A stretch of 64,000 nt of DNA from Silvibacterium bohemicum (GCF_001006305.1 NZ_LBHJ01000002.1:186001-250000), one strand, 5' to 3'. Shown: positions 32,057 through 40,259, counted from the first letter of the stretch. A program made the numbers and translations. Notes: generated from the sequence alone by a model not told the origin.

Positions 32057-32872
32057 GTGAATCAAGCATTTGAAATCGGCCCGGTCCGCGTCGGCGGCGG
32101 CCAACTCTTTCTCATCGCCGGACCTTGTGTCATTGAGTCCGAGGCTCACGTTCGCAAGATGGCCGATGCCATTCAGCGCATCACCTCCGACCTCGGCGTT
32201 CCGTACATCTTCAAAGCCTCGTATGACAAGGCCAACCGCACGTCGGTGAAGAGCTTTCGTGGTCCGGGGATCAAAGAAGGAGTCGCGATTTTGCGCCGGC
32301 TTGCCGAGTCGACCGGACTGCCTGTCCTGACCGATGTGCACGAACCCGGGCATTGCGAAATCGTGGCCCAAGGCGTCGATGTGTTGCAGATTCCAGCCTT
32401 CCTCTGCCGCCAGACGGATCTCTTGGTCGCTGCAGCCAAAACCGGCCGCGCCATCAACGTGAAGAAGGGCCAGTTTGTCGCTCCCTGGGACATGAAACAC
32501 GCGGTCGAGAAGGTCACGGAGAGCGGCAACGATCATGTCTTTCTCACCGAGCGTGGAACCACCTTCGGCTACAACAACCTCGTCGTCGACATGCGTTCCC
32601 TCGCCATCATGCGCAAGCTCGCGCCGGTCGTTTTCGACGGAACCCACTCCGTACAAACGCCCTCGGCCGCCAATGGAGTCTCCGGAGGCCAGCCGGAATT
32701 CATTCCACTCCTCGCACGCGCCGCGGTTGCCGCCGGAGTGGACGGAGTCTTTCTTGAGGTGCACGACAATCCCGCGGAGGCCAAGTCGGACGGCGCCAAT
32801 GCGCTGCATCTCGACAAGCTGAAGGGTGTTTTGGAGATCCTGCTTGCCGTTCACGGAGTGGTTGCAGGCTAA
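32057..32872 (+). CDS. kdsA: 3-deoxy-D-manno-octulosonate 8-phosphate synthase
   Basis: A 271-residue class I aldolase of normal KdsA length. LIAGPCVIESEAHV, FKASYDKANRTSVKSFRGPG, VLTDVHEPGHCEIVA, QIPAFLCRQTDLLVAAAKTG and TERGTTFGYNNLVVDMR are the standard substrate and phosphate loops. Cys in the AGPC motif is a metal ligand in the metal-dependent KdsA type. The start is GTG 32057. It condenses PEP with arabinose-5-phosphate to Kdo-8-P for LPS core, in line with lptE nearby. Confidence 0.96.
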   Translation: MNQAFEIGPVRVGGGQLFLIAGPCVIESEAHVRKMADAIQRITSDLGVPYIFKASYDKANRTSVKSFRGPGIKEGVAILRRLAESTGLPVLTDVHEPGHCEIVAQGVDVLQIPAFLCRQTDLLVAAAKTGRAINVKKGQFVAPWDMKHAVEKVTESGNDHVFLTERGTTFGYNNLVVDMRSLAIMRKLAPVVFDGTHSVQTPSAANGVSGGQPEFIPLLARAAVAAGVDGVFLEVHDNPAEAKSDGANALHLDKLKGVLEILLAVHGVVAG

Positions 32873-32957
32873 CAAAACACCGTTTTTGAAACGACCGCAT
32901 TTTACGGCTCCGCTCCTTTAGAACCGCGCGCCTGCGCTGAACCATTTCCAGAATCAT

Positions 32958-34040
32958 TTATGCAATCAATTGGGATCTTTCTTCTGGCGCATCGGCTCGA
33001 ACTGCATGCAGCCTCGAGAGTGCTCCAACGACGCAGGCAGCCAAGGTTGCAGGAACGACTGCATAGCTGTAGACAAGATAGGGGCCCTCGAATCCTATCG
33101 CGGCGTAGGCCTGCAAGCCGAGGGCGAGAATGGCGACGCATCCGATATCTCGAAAAGCGATGCCGAAATGCGGCGCACTTGTTCTGCGGATGTAATATCC
33201 GGCCATTGTCACGCACGCTGTCTCAGCACATAGGAAAAGTCCACGTCTGTCGGTGAGGATCACGTAAAGGCTTCGTCCGGCCTTCCGCTGGGCCTGGTAG
33301 GCCATGTGCCTGTGGAAGAGCTCAAGATGCTGGAAAACAAGAATCGCTTCCGCGGCAATCGCGGCGGCCACCAAAACAAGAATCGTAATCTCTACCGTGC
33401 GTATCCTCTTGGAGTCGCCAGCCGAAAAGAGCGCTCCTTGGGGCGTTGTCCATCGCAAAGTCACCAATCCGGCGAGATACATCGTCAGGCTGATGGAGAG
33501 CGCTGGATGTACGAGTAGTGAAAAGGCCAGCAGGGATACAGCCGGCAAATATCTGCCATACGTATGCAACAGAATTGCCAGCGCGTAGAGAAGGAAGATC
33601 AGGCTTTCCATGCGAACCGCGTTGGCCGTATAGATTGTCGCGGGAGAAATCAGGATGAGCGCGCAAAGCGTCGCGATCGCGCGGGACCGCAAGATCCGAG
33701 CCGATGCTGCTACGAGAATTGTCGCCGCCAGCGCCGTCGTCGCCTGGCTCAGTGTCCGCGCTGTCTCCATGGTGGGACCAAAGAGGCGGAAAAAAAGCGC
33801 GTTCCAAAAATAGAACGCGTGGGGAACCCAATAGATGCCGTCCGGCGCATTGAGGACCAGCAGTCGGAAGTTGCCATGAAGCGCGAAGTTCCAGGCCGGC
33901 AGGAAGAAAGTTGCGTCGTCTTCATTGGGTAACGTAAAGGTGAGTTGATTAACTCTGGCGAGAAAGAAGATCGCGAAAAAAGTAGTCAGAAGGGCGCCGA
34001 GAAAGAATCTCCTTCGCGTCGGACCGGGCAAACTAATCAC
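32958..34040 (-). CDS. Polytopic GT-C-type (PMT/ArnT-like) membrane protein
   Basis: A 360-residue protein with about ten membrane helices. The first periplasmic loop carries LPNEDDATFFLPA, where acidic residues occupy the place of the catalytic Asp/Glu of GT-C glycosyltransferases; the following FALHGNFRLLVLNAPDGIYW and FYFWNALFFRLFGPTMETAR resemble the PMT_2 domain. It probably transfers a sugar from a lipid carrier; donor and acceptor are unknown. GTG 34040 overlaps the stop of the upstream gene, so the two are translationally coupled, and the longer frame inside that gene is rejected. Confidence 0.75.
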   Translation of the reverse strand: MISLPGPTRRRFFLGALLTTFFAIFFLARVNQLTFTLPNEDDATFFLPAWNFALHGNFRLLVLNAPDGIYWVPHAFYFWNALFFRLFGPTMETARTLSQATTALAATILVAASARILRSRAIATLCALILISPATIYTANAVRMESLIFLLYALAILLHTYGRYLPAVSLLAFSLLVHPALSISLTMYLAGLVTLRWTTPQGALFSAGDSKRIRTVEITILVLVAAAIAAEAILVFQHLELFHRHMAYQAQRKAGRSLYVILTDRRGLFLCAETACVTMAGYYIRRTSAPHFGIAFRDIGCVAILALGLQAYAAIGFEGPYLVYSYAVVPATLAACVVGALSRLHAVRADAPEERSQLIA

Positions 34041-34578
34041 CAGAGGGTACTCCGACGGGCTCGGAGCAACCGCGTTTCCGATAGACGGTGAAACCGAACT
34101 TCCGGTCTGGAGACGACCATCGCCGCAGGATCGATACCCGTGTCGCGACGGGACCCAGTTCGGCGCCGACAACTCCGGGAAGCCAGGAACTCAAATGCTG
34201 TTCTTTCACAATTAAAGAGGAACACTGTGCTGTTTCATCGACGTTGAGCGGCGTCACCGGAGTGGGTCGTACCGGCTGGCATCGCGTATTCCAGAATCCG
34301 GCGTTCACAATGTAAGGCAGCGCCACGTCGAGATCATCAAAATAGATCTTGCGGATAACTCCGGAAGAACAATCGCCCGAAAGCTCCGTTTCAAGGGCGG
34401 TTTGGAACAACATAATGCTATGGGCTACCTGCACATGCTGGCCGTCGAAGATAGTTGATGCGCCGATGCGACGCCCGGCCGTCCATTGCGCGAGAATGAA
34501 CGCAACGATCAGTGCAGCGCTATAGCTCTTGATCCTGCCGCGACGGTATCCGATGGCTCCGTGGGTGGCAGCTGTCAT
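34033..34578 (-). CDS. Single-span membrane protein coupled to the GT-C-like gene
   Basis: A 181-residue protein with one N-terminal membrane helix (about residues 17-34, SYSAALIVAFILAQWTAG) and a soluble domain with four cysteines (SGDCSSGVIRKIYF, WNTRCQP, AQCSSLIVKE, RGCSEP) that probably form two disulfides outside the cytoplasm. AGAGGA lies eight bases before ATG 34578. The stop overlaps the start of the GT-C-like gene. I do not recognise the family; a partner role in the same glycosylation step is inferred only from coupling. Confidence 0.65.
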   Translation of the reverse strand: MTAATHGAIGYRRGRIKSYSAALIVAFILAQWTAGRRIGASTIFDGQHVQVAHSIMLFQTALETELSGDCSSGVIRKIYFDDLDVALPYIVNAGFWNTRCQPVRPTPVTPLNVDETAQCSSLIVKEQHLSSWLPGVVGAELGPVATRVSILRRWSSPDRKFGFTVYRKRGCSEPVGVPSGD

Positions 34579-35235
34579 AGTCAATATCCTCTCTACTTCG
34601 TTTTTGGGCGAAGCTCCGCCTTCCGCGTAATTTGCTGCAGGGAGAGGTAGCGACTGCATTCCGCCGGCTCAGAGGGAACCATGCCGGAGGGAAAAGTGCG
34701 AGTCCTAAGCTGGAATAACTGCTAGTCCTAAGTTGGAATAACTCGGATGTGCACGCAAGTATTCACAATGCCCGATTGAAGGGGGCGCAGTACTGGCGCA
34801 TTTTCCTATCACTGTGTCCTTTTAAAGATTCGCTAAGTGCAGCGTTTCCAGGCGGAAAACTGCGTAAAGCGTCTCACTCCGGTTTACATGTGTAGGAAAA
34901 ATGCTTGAAGAGCTGTGAGGAGATCGTGCCGGTGCTTGCGGTCTTGGCGTAAGTGTACAGGCACTTATGAAATTGATTCAAGTTAATCTCGCCAAGAATT
35001 TTTCGGCCAGTAATCTAGCCCGTTCTCTTTTCCAGAAAGATAGAAGACCTTTATGCAGGCGCTTTCTTTTTCGTGATAGATGCGGGCTGTTACACACATT
35101 TGATGTGGATGACTCGTGAGGGTGAGGCTACACTGAAGGAGTTGTAGTGCATCTGATCAAGAGTGGCATGGACACTCTGAATCGCAGAATTCTACCTTAG
35201 TCTGTCTTTTCGCCAACGCCAAAGGGGGAATTGGA
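34579..35235. other. 650-bp gap, AT-richer than its surroundings
   Basis: No convincing gene is seen. A 20-bp direct repeat (AGTCCTAAGCTGGAATAACT at 34701-34720, one base different at 34724-34743) lies near its left side. Further right are several A/T-rich, promoter-like stretches, and a 50-codon frame at 34967-35119 that lacks a good ribosome site. The region may hold promoters for both flanking genes, or an unrecognised small RNA. Confidence 0.5.
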
Positions 35236-35505
35236 ATGCAAGTTTTATGCGTGGCAACCAACGAATCAGCCGACGTGATCTGTGAGGTCTGCGGCCACCA
35301 GTACAAGCTCTATTTTGCGCGGCCGTCGCGGACGGAGCGTGCTGAAGCCATAGCCAAGGTGACTGAAGCGCTCGCGGAGCATCATGCTCAGGGCGATGAC
35401 CAGTCGGTGCATCCCGCGAAGCCATTCAATGTGCCGGAGTGGTCGGGACGCGCGGAGTGGTCCGCGGCTGCCCTGCTGGGCGGCGCCCCCACGCTGGCTG
35501 CCTAG
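35236..35505 (+). CDS. Small protein with a CxxC knuckle
   Basis: An 89-residue protein preceded by GGGGG eight bases before ATG. The N-terminal half has VICEVCGHQYKLYF, a single CxxC that could bind zinc as a dimer or act in redox chemistry, followed by a helix (TERAEAIAKVTEALAEHH). The rest is low complexity. I do not recognise the family. A palindromic repeat 25 bp after the stop may terminate it. Confidence 0.65.
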   Translation: MQVLCVATNESADVICEVCGHQYKLYFARPSRTERAEAIAKVTEALAEHHAQGDDQSVHPAKPFNVPEWSGRAEWSAAALLGGAPTLAA

Positions 35506-35533
35506 AGCTGTGTGAGCCCACGCCTTTTGTGAG

Positions 35534-35558
35534 CCCACGTCTCATGGCGAGACGTGGG
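35534..35558. repeat. Palindromic repeat family A, copy with CACGTCTC stem
   Basis: A perfect 10-bp stem (35534-35543 with 35549-35558) around a 5-nt loop, between the convergent CxxC-protein and frr genes. The stem differs from other family members by a paired change (CACGTCTC/GAGACGTG). A direct repeat TGTGAGCCCACG occurs at 35511 and 35528. Confidence 0.8.
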
Positions 35559-35582
35559 GCATCCGCAAGCCTCTGGCGCAGG

Positions 35583-36170
35583 TCAGACCTGCATGACCTC
35601 GGCTTCCTTCTTCTTCGACATCTCTTCCATCCGCTTAATCTCTTCGTCGGTCAGCTTCTGCATCTCTTCGAGCGAGCGTTTTTCTTCGTCGGCGGAGATG
35701 AGCTTGTCCTTCGCAGCCTTCTTGATGGCGTCATTCCCATCGCGGCGGATATTGCGGATGCCGGTCCGGTGATCCTCTAAGACCTTGTTCAGGTGCTTCA
35801 CTACCTCGCGCCGGCGCTCCTCGGTCATGGGCGGCACGGGGATGCGGACGACCTTGCCGTCATTCTGCGGATTGAACTTAAGGTCCGATACGCGCAGGGC
35901 TTTTTCGATCTCGCCGATCAGACCGGTGTCCCAGGGCTGAACCAGAATCATGTTGGCATCCGGTGTCGTGATCTGGCCCACCTGGCTGAGCGGCGTTGGC
36001 GTGCCATAGTAGTCGACGCGGATCTGGTCCAGCATCTGGACCGAAGCGCGTCCCGTGCGCGTCGAGGCAAGGTTGGCCTGGAAATCGACGACCGCCTTCT
36101 CCATGCGCGTCTTGAGCTGCTGGTAGGTGTCTTTGAGCGCGGGGATACCCGCCATTACTGGTGGCGCCAT
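35583..36170 (-). CDS. frr: Ribosome recycling factor
   Basis: A 195-residue protein; the family is about 185. Two-domain RRF pattern: helical bundle with FQANLASTRTGRASVQMLDQ, the hinge VDYYGTPTPLSQVGQI, then VQPWDTGLIGEIEKAL and the C-terminal helices (RREVVKHLNKVLEDHRTGIR). An internal Met at residue 6 is an alternative start. It releases mRNA and tRNA from ribosomes after termination. The usual upstream partner pyrH is not next to it here; lipA is. Confidence 0.95.
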   Translation of the reverse strand: MAPPVMAGIPALKDTYQQLKTRMEKAVVDFQANLASTRTGRASVQMLDQIRVDYYGTPTPLSQVGQITTPDANMILVQPWDTGLIGEIEKALRVSDLKFNPQNDGKVVRIPVPPMTEERRREVVKHLNKVLEDHRTGIRNIRRDGNDAIKKAAKDKLISADEEKRSLEEMQKLTDEEIKRMEEMSKKKEAEVMQV

Positions 36171-36229
36171 GTGGTCTTCATCCTTCTGGTGCGGTGTTCA
36201 AAAGGAGATTGTAAACGCCTGCCCCATCG

Positions 36230-37156
36230 CTAGACCAATAGCCGGGCGCTGCTCGCACCCGCCGCATCCGCCTGTTCCTGCGCGTGGTAGGACGAGCGAA
36301 CCAGCGGGCCCGACTCCACATGCTTGAAACCCATGCGCAGCGCTTCGTCTTTCATGTGGGCAAACTCATCAGGGGTGTAGTAGCGGGTCATGGGCAGATG
36401 GTCCTTCGATGGCCGCAGATACTGGCCGATCGTCAACACATCCGTCCCGACATTGGCCAGGTCGCGGTAGACATCGAGCAGCTCGTGCATCTCTTCGCCC
36501 AGACCGACCATGACTCCGGACTTGGTGACGACGGTGGAATCGACCTGCTTTGAAAATTCCAGCAGGCGCAGCGTCCTCTCGTAGCGCGCTCCCGACCGTA
36601 CCGCGCGATAGAGGCGAGGGACCGACTCGGTATTGTGGTTCAGAATCTCGGGATGCGCATCGACCACGATCTTGATGGCGTCTTCGCGGCCCTGGAAGTC
36701 GGGGATGAGCACCTCGACCTGGCATCCGGGAGCCTGCTTGCGAATCTCTTCGATGACCATGGCGAAGGCGCGCGCTCCGCCGAGAACATCGTCATCGCGA
36801 TTCACGCTGGTGATGACGGCGAACTTCAGATCCAGAGCGGCCACGGCCTCAGCCACACGGCGCGGCTCGTCGAAATCGATGGCATCGGGACGGCCCTTGG
36901 GCACGGCGCAGAATCCGCAGCGGCGCGTGCAGAGATTGCCCAGCATCATGAAGGTCGCGGTCTTGTGGTTCCAACACTCGCCGATGTTGGGGCAGTGAGC
37001 CGATTCGCAGACCGTGTGCAGGTTCAGGTCGCGCGCCAGCTTCTTCAGATTATGGTAATTGTCGCCAACCGGCGCACGCGCCTTCAGCCACTCGGGCTTG
37101 GAGACAGGACGCTTCGGCGCCAGGTCAATCTGGACGAGTTCGGGGCTTGTGGCCAT
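36230..37156 (-). CDS. lipA: Lipoyl synthase
   Basis: A 308-residue radical SAM enzyme. Both cluster motifs are visible: the auxiliary CESAHCPNIGECW (C-x4-C-x5-C) and the radical SAM CTRRCGFCAVPKGRP (C-x3-C-x2-C). FAVITSVNRDDDVLGGA and a C-terminal VESGPLVRSSYHA complete the family pattern, including the Arg-Ser-Ser-Tyr end. It inserts two sulfurs into octanoyl groups on lipoyl domains. A cluster of dispersed repeats lies just upstream of its start (37206-37335). Confidence 0.97.
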   Translation of the reverse strand: MATSPELVQIDLAPKRPVSKPEWLKARAPVGDNYHNLKKLARDLNLHTVCESAHCPNIGECWNHKTATFMMLGNLCTRRCGFCAVPKGRPDAIDFDEPRRVAEAVAALDLKFAVITSVNRDDDVLGGARAFAMVIEEIRKQAPGCQVEVLIPDFQGREDAIKIVVDAHPEILNHNTESVPRLYRAVRSGARYERTLRLLEFSKQVDSTVVTKSGVMVGLGEEMHELLDVYRDLANVGTDVLTIGQYLRPSKDHLPMTRYYTPDEFAHMKDEALRMGFKHVESGPLVRSSYHAQEQADAAGASSARLLV

Positions 37157-37212
37157 GAGCTTTTATTGTAAATGGCCGGGTGAAAGCCATGAAAACGCGA
37201 AACTCCGGGTGC

Positions 37213-37238
37213 CCCACATCTCGATGCTGAGATGTGGG
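37213..37238. repeat. Palindromic repeat family A, copy with CACATCTC stem (first)
   Basis: A perfect 10-bp stem (37213-37222 with 37229-37238) and 6-nt loop GATGCT, preceded by GGGTGC. It lies 57 bp from the lipA start. Confidence 0.85.
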
Positions 37239-37269
37239 ATTCCACAGGCGCCATCATAACAACGGATCA

Positions 37270-37305
37270 GGCGCCGAAGGCGCAATTGCCCGGACGGCCA
37301 GTCCT
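37270..37305 (+). repeat. Dispersed repeat family B (forward copy)
   Basis: GGCGCCGAAGGCGC, then a short variable stretch, then CGGACGGCCAGTCCT. It is nearly identical to 50092-50127 and sits between two family A palindromes. Confidence 0.8.
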
Positions 37306-37306
37306 G

Positions 37307-37332
37307 CCCACATCTCGTCTTTTAGATGTGGG
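37307..37332. repeat. Palindromic repeat family A, copy with CACATCT stem (second)
   Basis: A perfect 9-bp stem (37307-37315 with 37324-37332) around the 8-nt loop CGTCTTTT, directly abutting the family B repeat. Confidence 0.8.
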
Positions 37333-37350
37333 ACTGCTCGAGGATCAACG

Positions 37351-37968
37351 TCAAGCAGGCAATGGCTCAACCCGGCCAATCGCGATTGCCAGCGTGACGA
37401 AGTCATCTGACGGGCCGAATTGAAAGGCTGTCGGCTCCCCGTTGTCGTCGACCTCGAAGTTGATGAAGCCGGAGCCAACGCCGTTCGGGAACTGGCCATC
37501 GCCTGTCCCGCGCGTATCTTCGAAGTGCGGCTGGTCGGCGGAGTCGTAGACGCGGACCACGAAGATACCCGAGCTCTCTTTGACCGGAGTGTCCGCGACA
37601 AAGAAGACATGCCCGGTGTCTTCCCCCACCTCGATCTGCGGGACTCGCCATGCGACGATATCTCCGCGCCGCGCGTCTTGTAGGAAATCGATTCTGTGCC
37701 ATCCTCCCGTGGATTCCGGTGTAAGCGAGGCGAAGAAATCGTAATACTCAAAGGCGCGCGGGCGAGGTTGATTTGCTTCTACCGGAATCATCGAGTAGTA
37801 GGTAGGCGCAAGTGCCTCAAGAACAAAACCGACAAAGCTGTTGCAATCGCAGTCGTAAGTTCCAGCGTCGGCATTGATCTCTTCGTCGTACTGGTAATCC
37901 GTTTGCACGAGGTTGTTAACGATGGACTCGGCTTGCGCAGCCAGCTCTGCGGGCAATGAATTAGGCAT
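37351..37968 (-). CDS. NlpC/P60-like cysteine hydrolase (inferred)
   Basis: A protein of 205 residues from ATG 37968; a start nine residues upstream is possible. YDCDCNSFVGFVL resembles the nucleophile segment of NlpC/P60 and related amidases (DC-SFV), and the later RRGDIVAWR and DTGHVFFV match the second and third blocks, where the catalytic His lies. No signal peptide is visible, so it may act in the cytosol or leave by another route. The family call is by motif pattern only, and the substrate is unknown. Confidence 0.55.
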   Translation of the reverse strand: MPNSLPAELAAQAESIVNNLVQTDYQYDEEINADAGTYDCDCNSFVGFVLEALAPTYYSMIPVEANQPRPRAFEYYDFFASLTPESTGGWHRIDFLQDARRGDIVAWRVPQIEVGEDTGHVFFVADTPVKESSGIFVVRVYDSADQPHFEDTRGTGDGQFPNGVGSGFINFEVDDNGEPTAFQFGPSDDFVTLAIAIGRVEPLPA

Positions 37969-38123
37969 GGGGGTCACCGGGCGCGATTCTAGCATCGATT
38001 CATCCGGAGACTAAGCACATTCACTGGAGTGCACTGTAACTGGTGCGGCGAGTTATCGAACCAGCTGAGAACCGGGAAGCTCCGCAGCCTCACGACCGCT
38101 GTGAGGCTGCGTGAATGGCGGCT

Positions 38124-38528
38124 TCAGCCGCGGCCCGCAATAAATACGTCGATAGGCATCTTGAACCGCGCGCTTAACCTCCGCATCTGCTCGAGGGTAA
38201 GTTTCCGTTGCCTGGATAAGAACATCGACACGGCACTCTCCGATCCGAACTGTGGGATCAGATCGCGTTGTGTCAGGCTCTGCTTCTCGATAAGGAAACG
38301 CACGACGGAGACCGGATCGGCTGCGGGAATGGCGTAGTGTTCCTGTTCGTATCGTTCGATCAAGAGGGTGAGCAGCTCGACCGCCTCCCGCTCCGACAGC
38401 GACGGGTGCTCCAGGGCGGTGAGATCGAAGAGCGCAGCCGTGTAAGCTTCCAACTCCTCGTCGTTGTGAATGACGCGGGGAGCGCCTCGGGCAATCATCT
38501 TGGCCGGATTGGCGAGGAGTGTGCTCAT
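38124..38528 (-). CDS. higA: HigA-type antitoxin with helix-turn-helix
   Basis: A 134-residue protein. The N-terminal half (HNDEELEAYTAALFDLTALE) is the usual HigA neutralising segment; the C-terminal half is a Cro/C1-type helix-turn-helix (LTQRDLIPQFGSESAVSMFL, RRKLTLEQ-like region, LSARFKMPIDVFI). It follows the toxin gene with a four-base overlap, the toxin-first order of HigBA modules. It should bind the toxin and repress the operon, probably at the palindrome 38864-38886. Confidence 0.88.
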   Translation of the reverse strand: MSTLLANPAKMIARGAPRVIHNDEELEAYTAALFDLTALEHPSLSEREAVELLTLLIERYEQEHYAIPAADPVSVVRFLIEKQSLTQRDLIPQFGSESAVSMFLSRQRKLTLEQMRRLSARFKMPIDVFIAGRG

Positions 38529-38854
38529 TTTGTGGCGAATCTCTTATCCCAGTTGCGGGGGTTGTCGTACTGCTTGTGTGTTAAGAAGGATCGGATGTAA
38601 ACATGCCCCTGTGTCTGGCTTTCCTTCGTTGATTTCGCGTAGTGAATCACGGTGATGAGCCGATACCTGTTCTGCCGGATGTTGAAGACAACGTAGCCCT
38701 CAACGGAATCGGCGTCTGTGAACATCGCCCTGAGCTCGACAAAGTTATGCCATCGGACCGCCTCGACGATCGCCGCCCACGCGGCTATTTCGTCTGCTGC
38801 ATCCGGGTAGCAATCGATTGCCTCGCGCAGGTGCCTGCGCGTCACGATATGCAC
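38525..38854 (-). CDS. higB: HigB-family mRNA interferase toxin
   Basis: A 109-residue protein of the HigB_toxin (RelE-superfamily) group: REAIDCYPDAADEIAAWAAI, WHNFVELRAMF, VVFNIRQNRYRLITVIHY and FLTHKQYDNPRNW are all in order. Most relatives have YRYQRVFIRFVL-like sequence after the INY strand, whereas this one carries about nine extra residues (AKSTKESQTQG). It starts with GTG 38854; an ATG two bases upstream is out of frame. A 9-bp palindrome lies 10 bases upstream of the start. Confidence 0.9.
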   Translation of the reverse strand: MHIVTRRHLREAIDCYPDAADEIAAWAAIVEAVRWHNFVELRAMFTDADSVEGYVVFNIRQNRYRLITVIHYAKSTKESQTQGHVYIRSFLTHKQYDNPRNWDKRFATK

Positions 38855-38863
38855 ATGCCTATT

Positions 38864-38886
38864 CTACTTCACGTATTGTGAAGTAG
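38864..38886. promoter_or_regulatory. Palindromic operator of the higBA module
   Basis: CTACTTCAC and GTGAAGTAG (38864-38872 and 38878-38886) form a perfect 9-bp inverted repeat with a 5-nt spacer, 10 bases upstream of the higB start. Position and symmetry fit a binding site for the HigA dimer overlapping the promoter. Confidence 0.7.
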
Positions 38887-38906
38887 GGCTGTTTTCTTTT
38901 TCGGTA

Positions 38907-39305
38907 TCACTTCACCCGCTCCAGCACCTCAGGCCGGATCAGGTAGAGGAAGAAGATCAGGTTCACCACCACCATCACGATCATCGGACCCTGGTGCATG
39001 CGGATGAGCATCCAGGTTCCGTAGCAGAGAGAGAGAAAGGTGGCGGCGAGGGTGAGCGCCCATCCCCAGCGGCGCAGCTTGAGTAGGCCGTTGGCGGCGA
39101 TGGCCAGGATGACGCAGATGACCATCACGCCAGGAGGCAGGTGGTGCGTGATCACGCCGATAAGGCCAAGGCCGCAGAGGGCGAGCATCCAGAGACAGAT
39201 GACGGCCATGCCCGGGAGCAGGCCCGAGGCCGGTGCGGGCTTTGCGGGTTCGGCGCCGGCCGGTGTGTCGGGCTTCTCTGATCCGGACTTATCTGACTCA
39301 GTCAT
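38907..39305 (-). CDS. Four-helix membrane protein of unknown function
   Basis: A 132-residue protein. A Lys/Pro/Ala-rich cytosolic N-terminus (residues 1-28) is followed by about four membrane helices (30-52, 57-72, 79-97, 107-123). Its ATG overlaps the stop of the small cytochrome c gene by four bases, so the two are translationally coupled. A membrane anchor or partner for that cytochrome is plausible but not shown. No family recognised. Confidence 0.7.
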   Translation of the reverse strand: MTESDKSGSEKPDTPAGAEPAKPAPASGLLPGMAVICLWMLALCGLGLIGVITHHLPPGVMVICVILAIAANGLLKLRRWGWALTLAATFLSLCYGTWMLIRMHQGPMIVMVVVNLIFFLYLIRPEVLERVK

Positions 39306-39661
39306 AGGCTATGAAGATAGGCAAGCAGGTCGTCGAGCTGCTGGTCGTCAAGATTATTTCCGAAGGCTGGCATCATGTTGCGGCCCCGCAGGATCACTGC
39401 CGTCACGCGTTCGTCGTTCGCTGGAGCTCCGCTGGGGAGAAATTTCTTCTTGTAAAGCCCCTGCAAGCCCGGGCCGTGCAGGGAGTTTTCGTTATTGGCA
39501 TAATGGCAGCCGGCGCAGCGCGAGGCAAAGAGGTGGTATCCAGCGGTCTGCTGCGGGGTGAGTTCGCTGAGCGGCGTGGATGGTGGCAGCGACGGTCGGC
39601 ATCCGGTGGCCAAGGCGAGCAGAAGGGCTGAAGCAGGAATCAATTTGCGCGAGAGGCTCAA
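39302..39661 (-). CDS. Small cytochrome c lipoprotein
   Basis: A 119-residue protein with a type II signal peptide (lipobox LATGC, Cys21) and one class I cytochrome c domain: heme motif CAGCH (Cys49, Cys52, His53), a conserved GPGLQGLYKKKFLPSG stretch and axial Met in GRNMMPAFG. It would be anchored to the membrane as a one-electron carrier. It is translationally coupled to a four-helix membrane protein downstream. Confidence 0.9.
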   Translation of the reverse strand: MSLSRKLIPASALLLALATGCRPSLPPSTPLSELTPQQTAGYHLFASRCAGCHYANNENSLHGPGLQGLYKKKFLPSGAPANDERVTAVILRGRNMMPAFGNNLDDQQLDDLLAYLHSL

Positions 39662-39797
39662 CGGAATGTTCCTATCCTAAATCAGCGCGCATTCCGCTGC
39701 CGATCAGGCTTGAGGACCGGCCCCGCTGATCCCCGGCCCTCCGGCCGTTCCCATTGCCGGAATTGCCGAGAACCCCCACCGGTGTCATCCTTGGGGA

Positions 39798-40259
39798 ATG
39801 AAGCGAGAAACGTCATTCTGCATCGCGGCGGCCTTGTTGCTGGCCAGCTGGGTATCTCTCTCGGCACAGGAACTGGGATACTGGCGTCCGGCGAGCAAGA
39901 CAGCGCAGTCGATTACCGGCGAAATCGCCATATCGGACGCGAAGCTATCGATCAACTTCTACAATTTCAACATCGTTCGCGCCCGCGATCTCGAGCCCGC
40001 CGAGGTAAGCTCGGTTTTCGATACGGACAGCGCCGCGAGTCAAAAGGGCCACCTCTACGGACTGAGCATCCCTGCGACGAAGAAATTCCTGCACAAGACC
40101 ACTCTCTGTGGAACAGAAGATACGCGATGGATGGTGGCTTACTCCGACGGGAACTCCTTGCAGCTCGCCTTTTTCTCCGGTGCCAGAGCCCCTGTCTTCA
40201 CTGTGGACGCAATCCAGAACTCAACCAGCCTCTGCGGCACGTTTAACTACGTACGTTGA
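39798..40259 (+). CDS. Secreted protein of unknown function
   Basis: A 153-residue protein with a signal peptide (residues 1-23, cleaved after SLSA). The mature part is beta-rich and has two cysteines (KTTLCGTEDTRWMVAY and SLCGTFNYV) that could pair. The overall pattern is that of small one-domain secreted proteins seen often in Acidobacteria. It is convergent with dacB. No family recognised. Confidence 0.68.
   Translation: MKRETSFCIAAALLLASWVSLSAQELGYWRPASKTAQSITGEIAISDAKLSINFYNFNIVRARDLEPAEVSSVFDTDSAASQKGHLYGLSIPATKKFLHKTTLCGTEDTRWMVAYSDGNSLQLAFFSGARAPVFTVDAIQNSTSLCGTFNYVR

Noticed and set aside
34967-35119. 50-codon plus-strand frame in the large gap
   Set aside because: No ribosome site, Arg/Phe-rich composition, no membrane or domain pattern.
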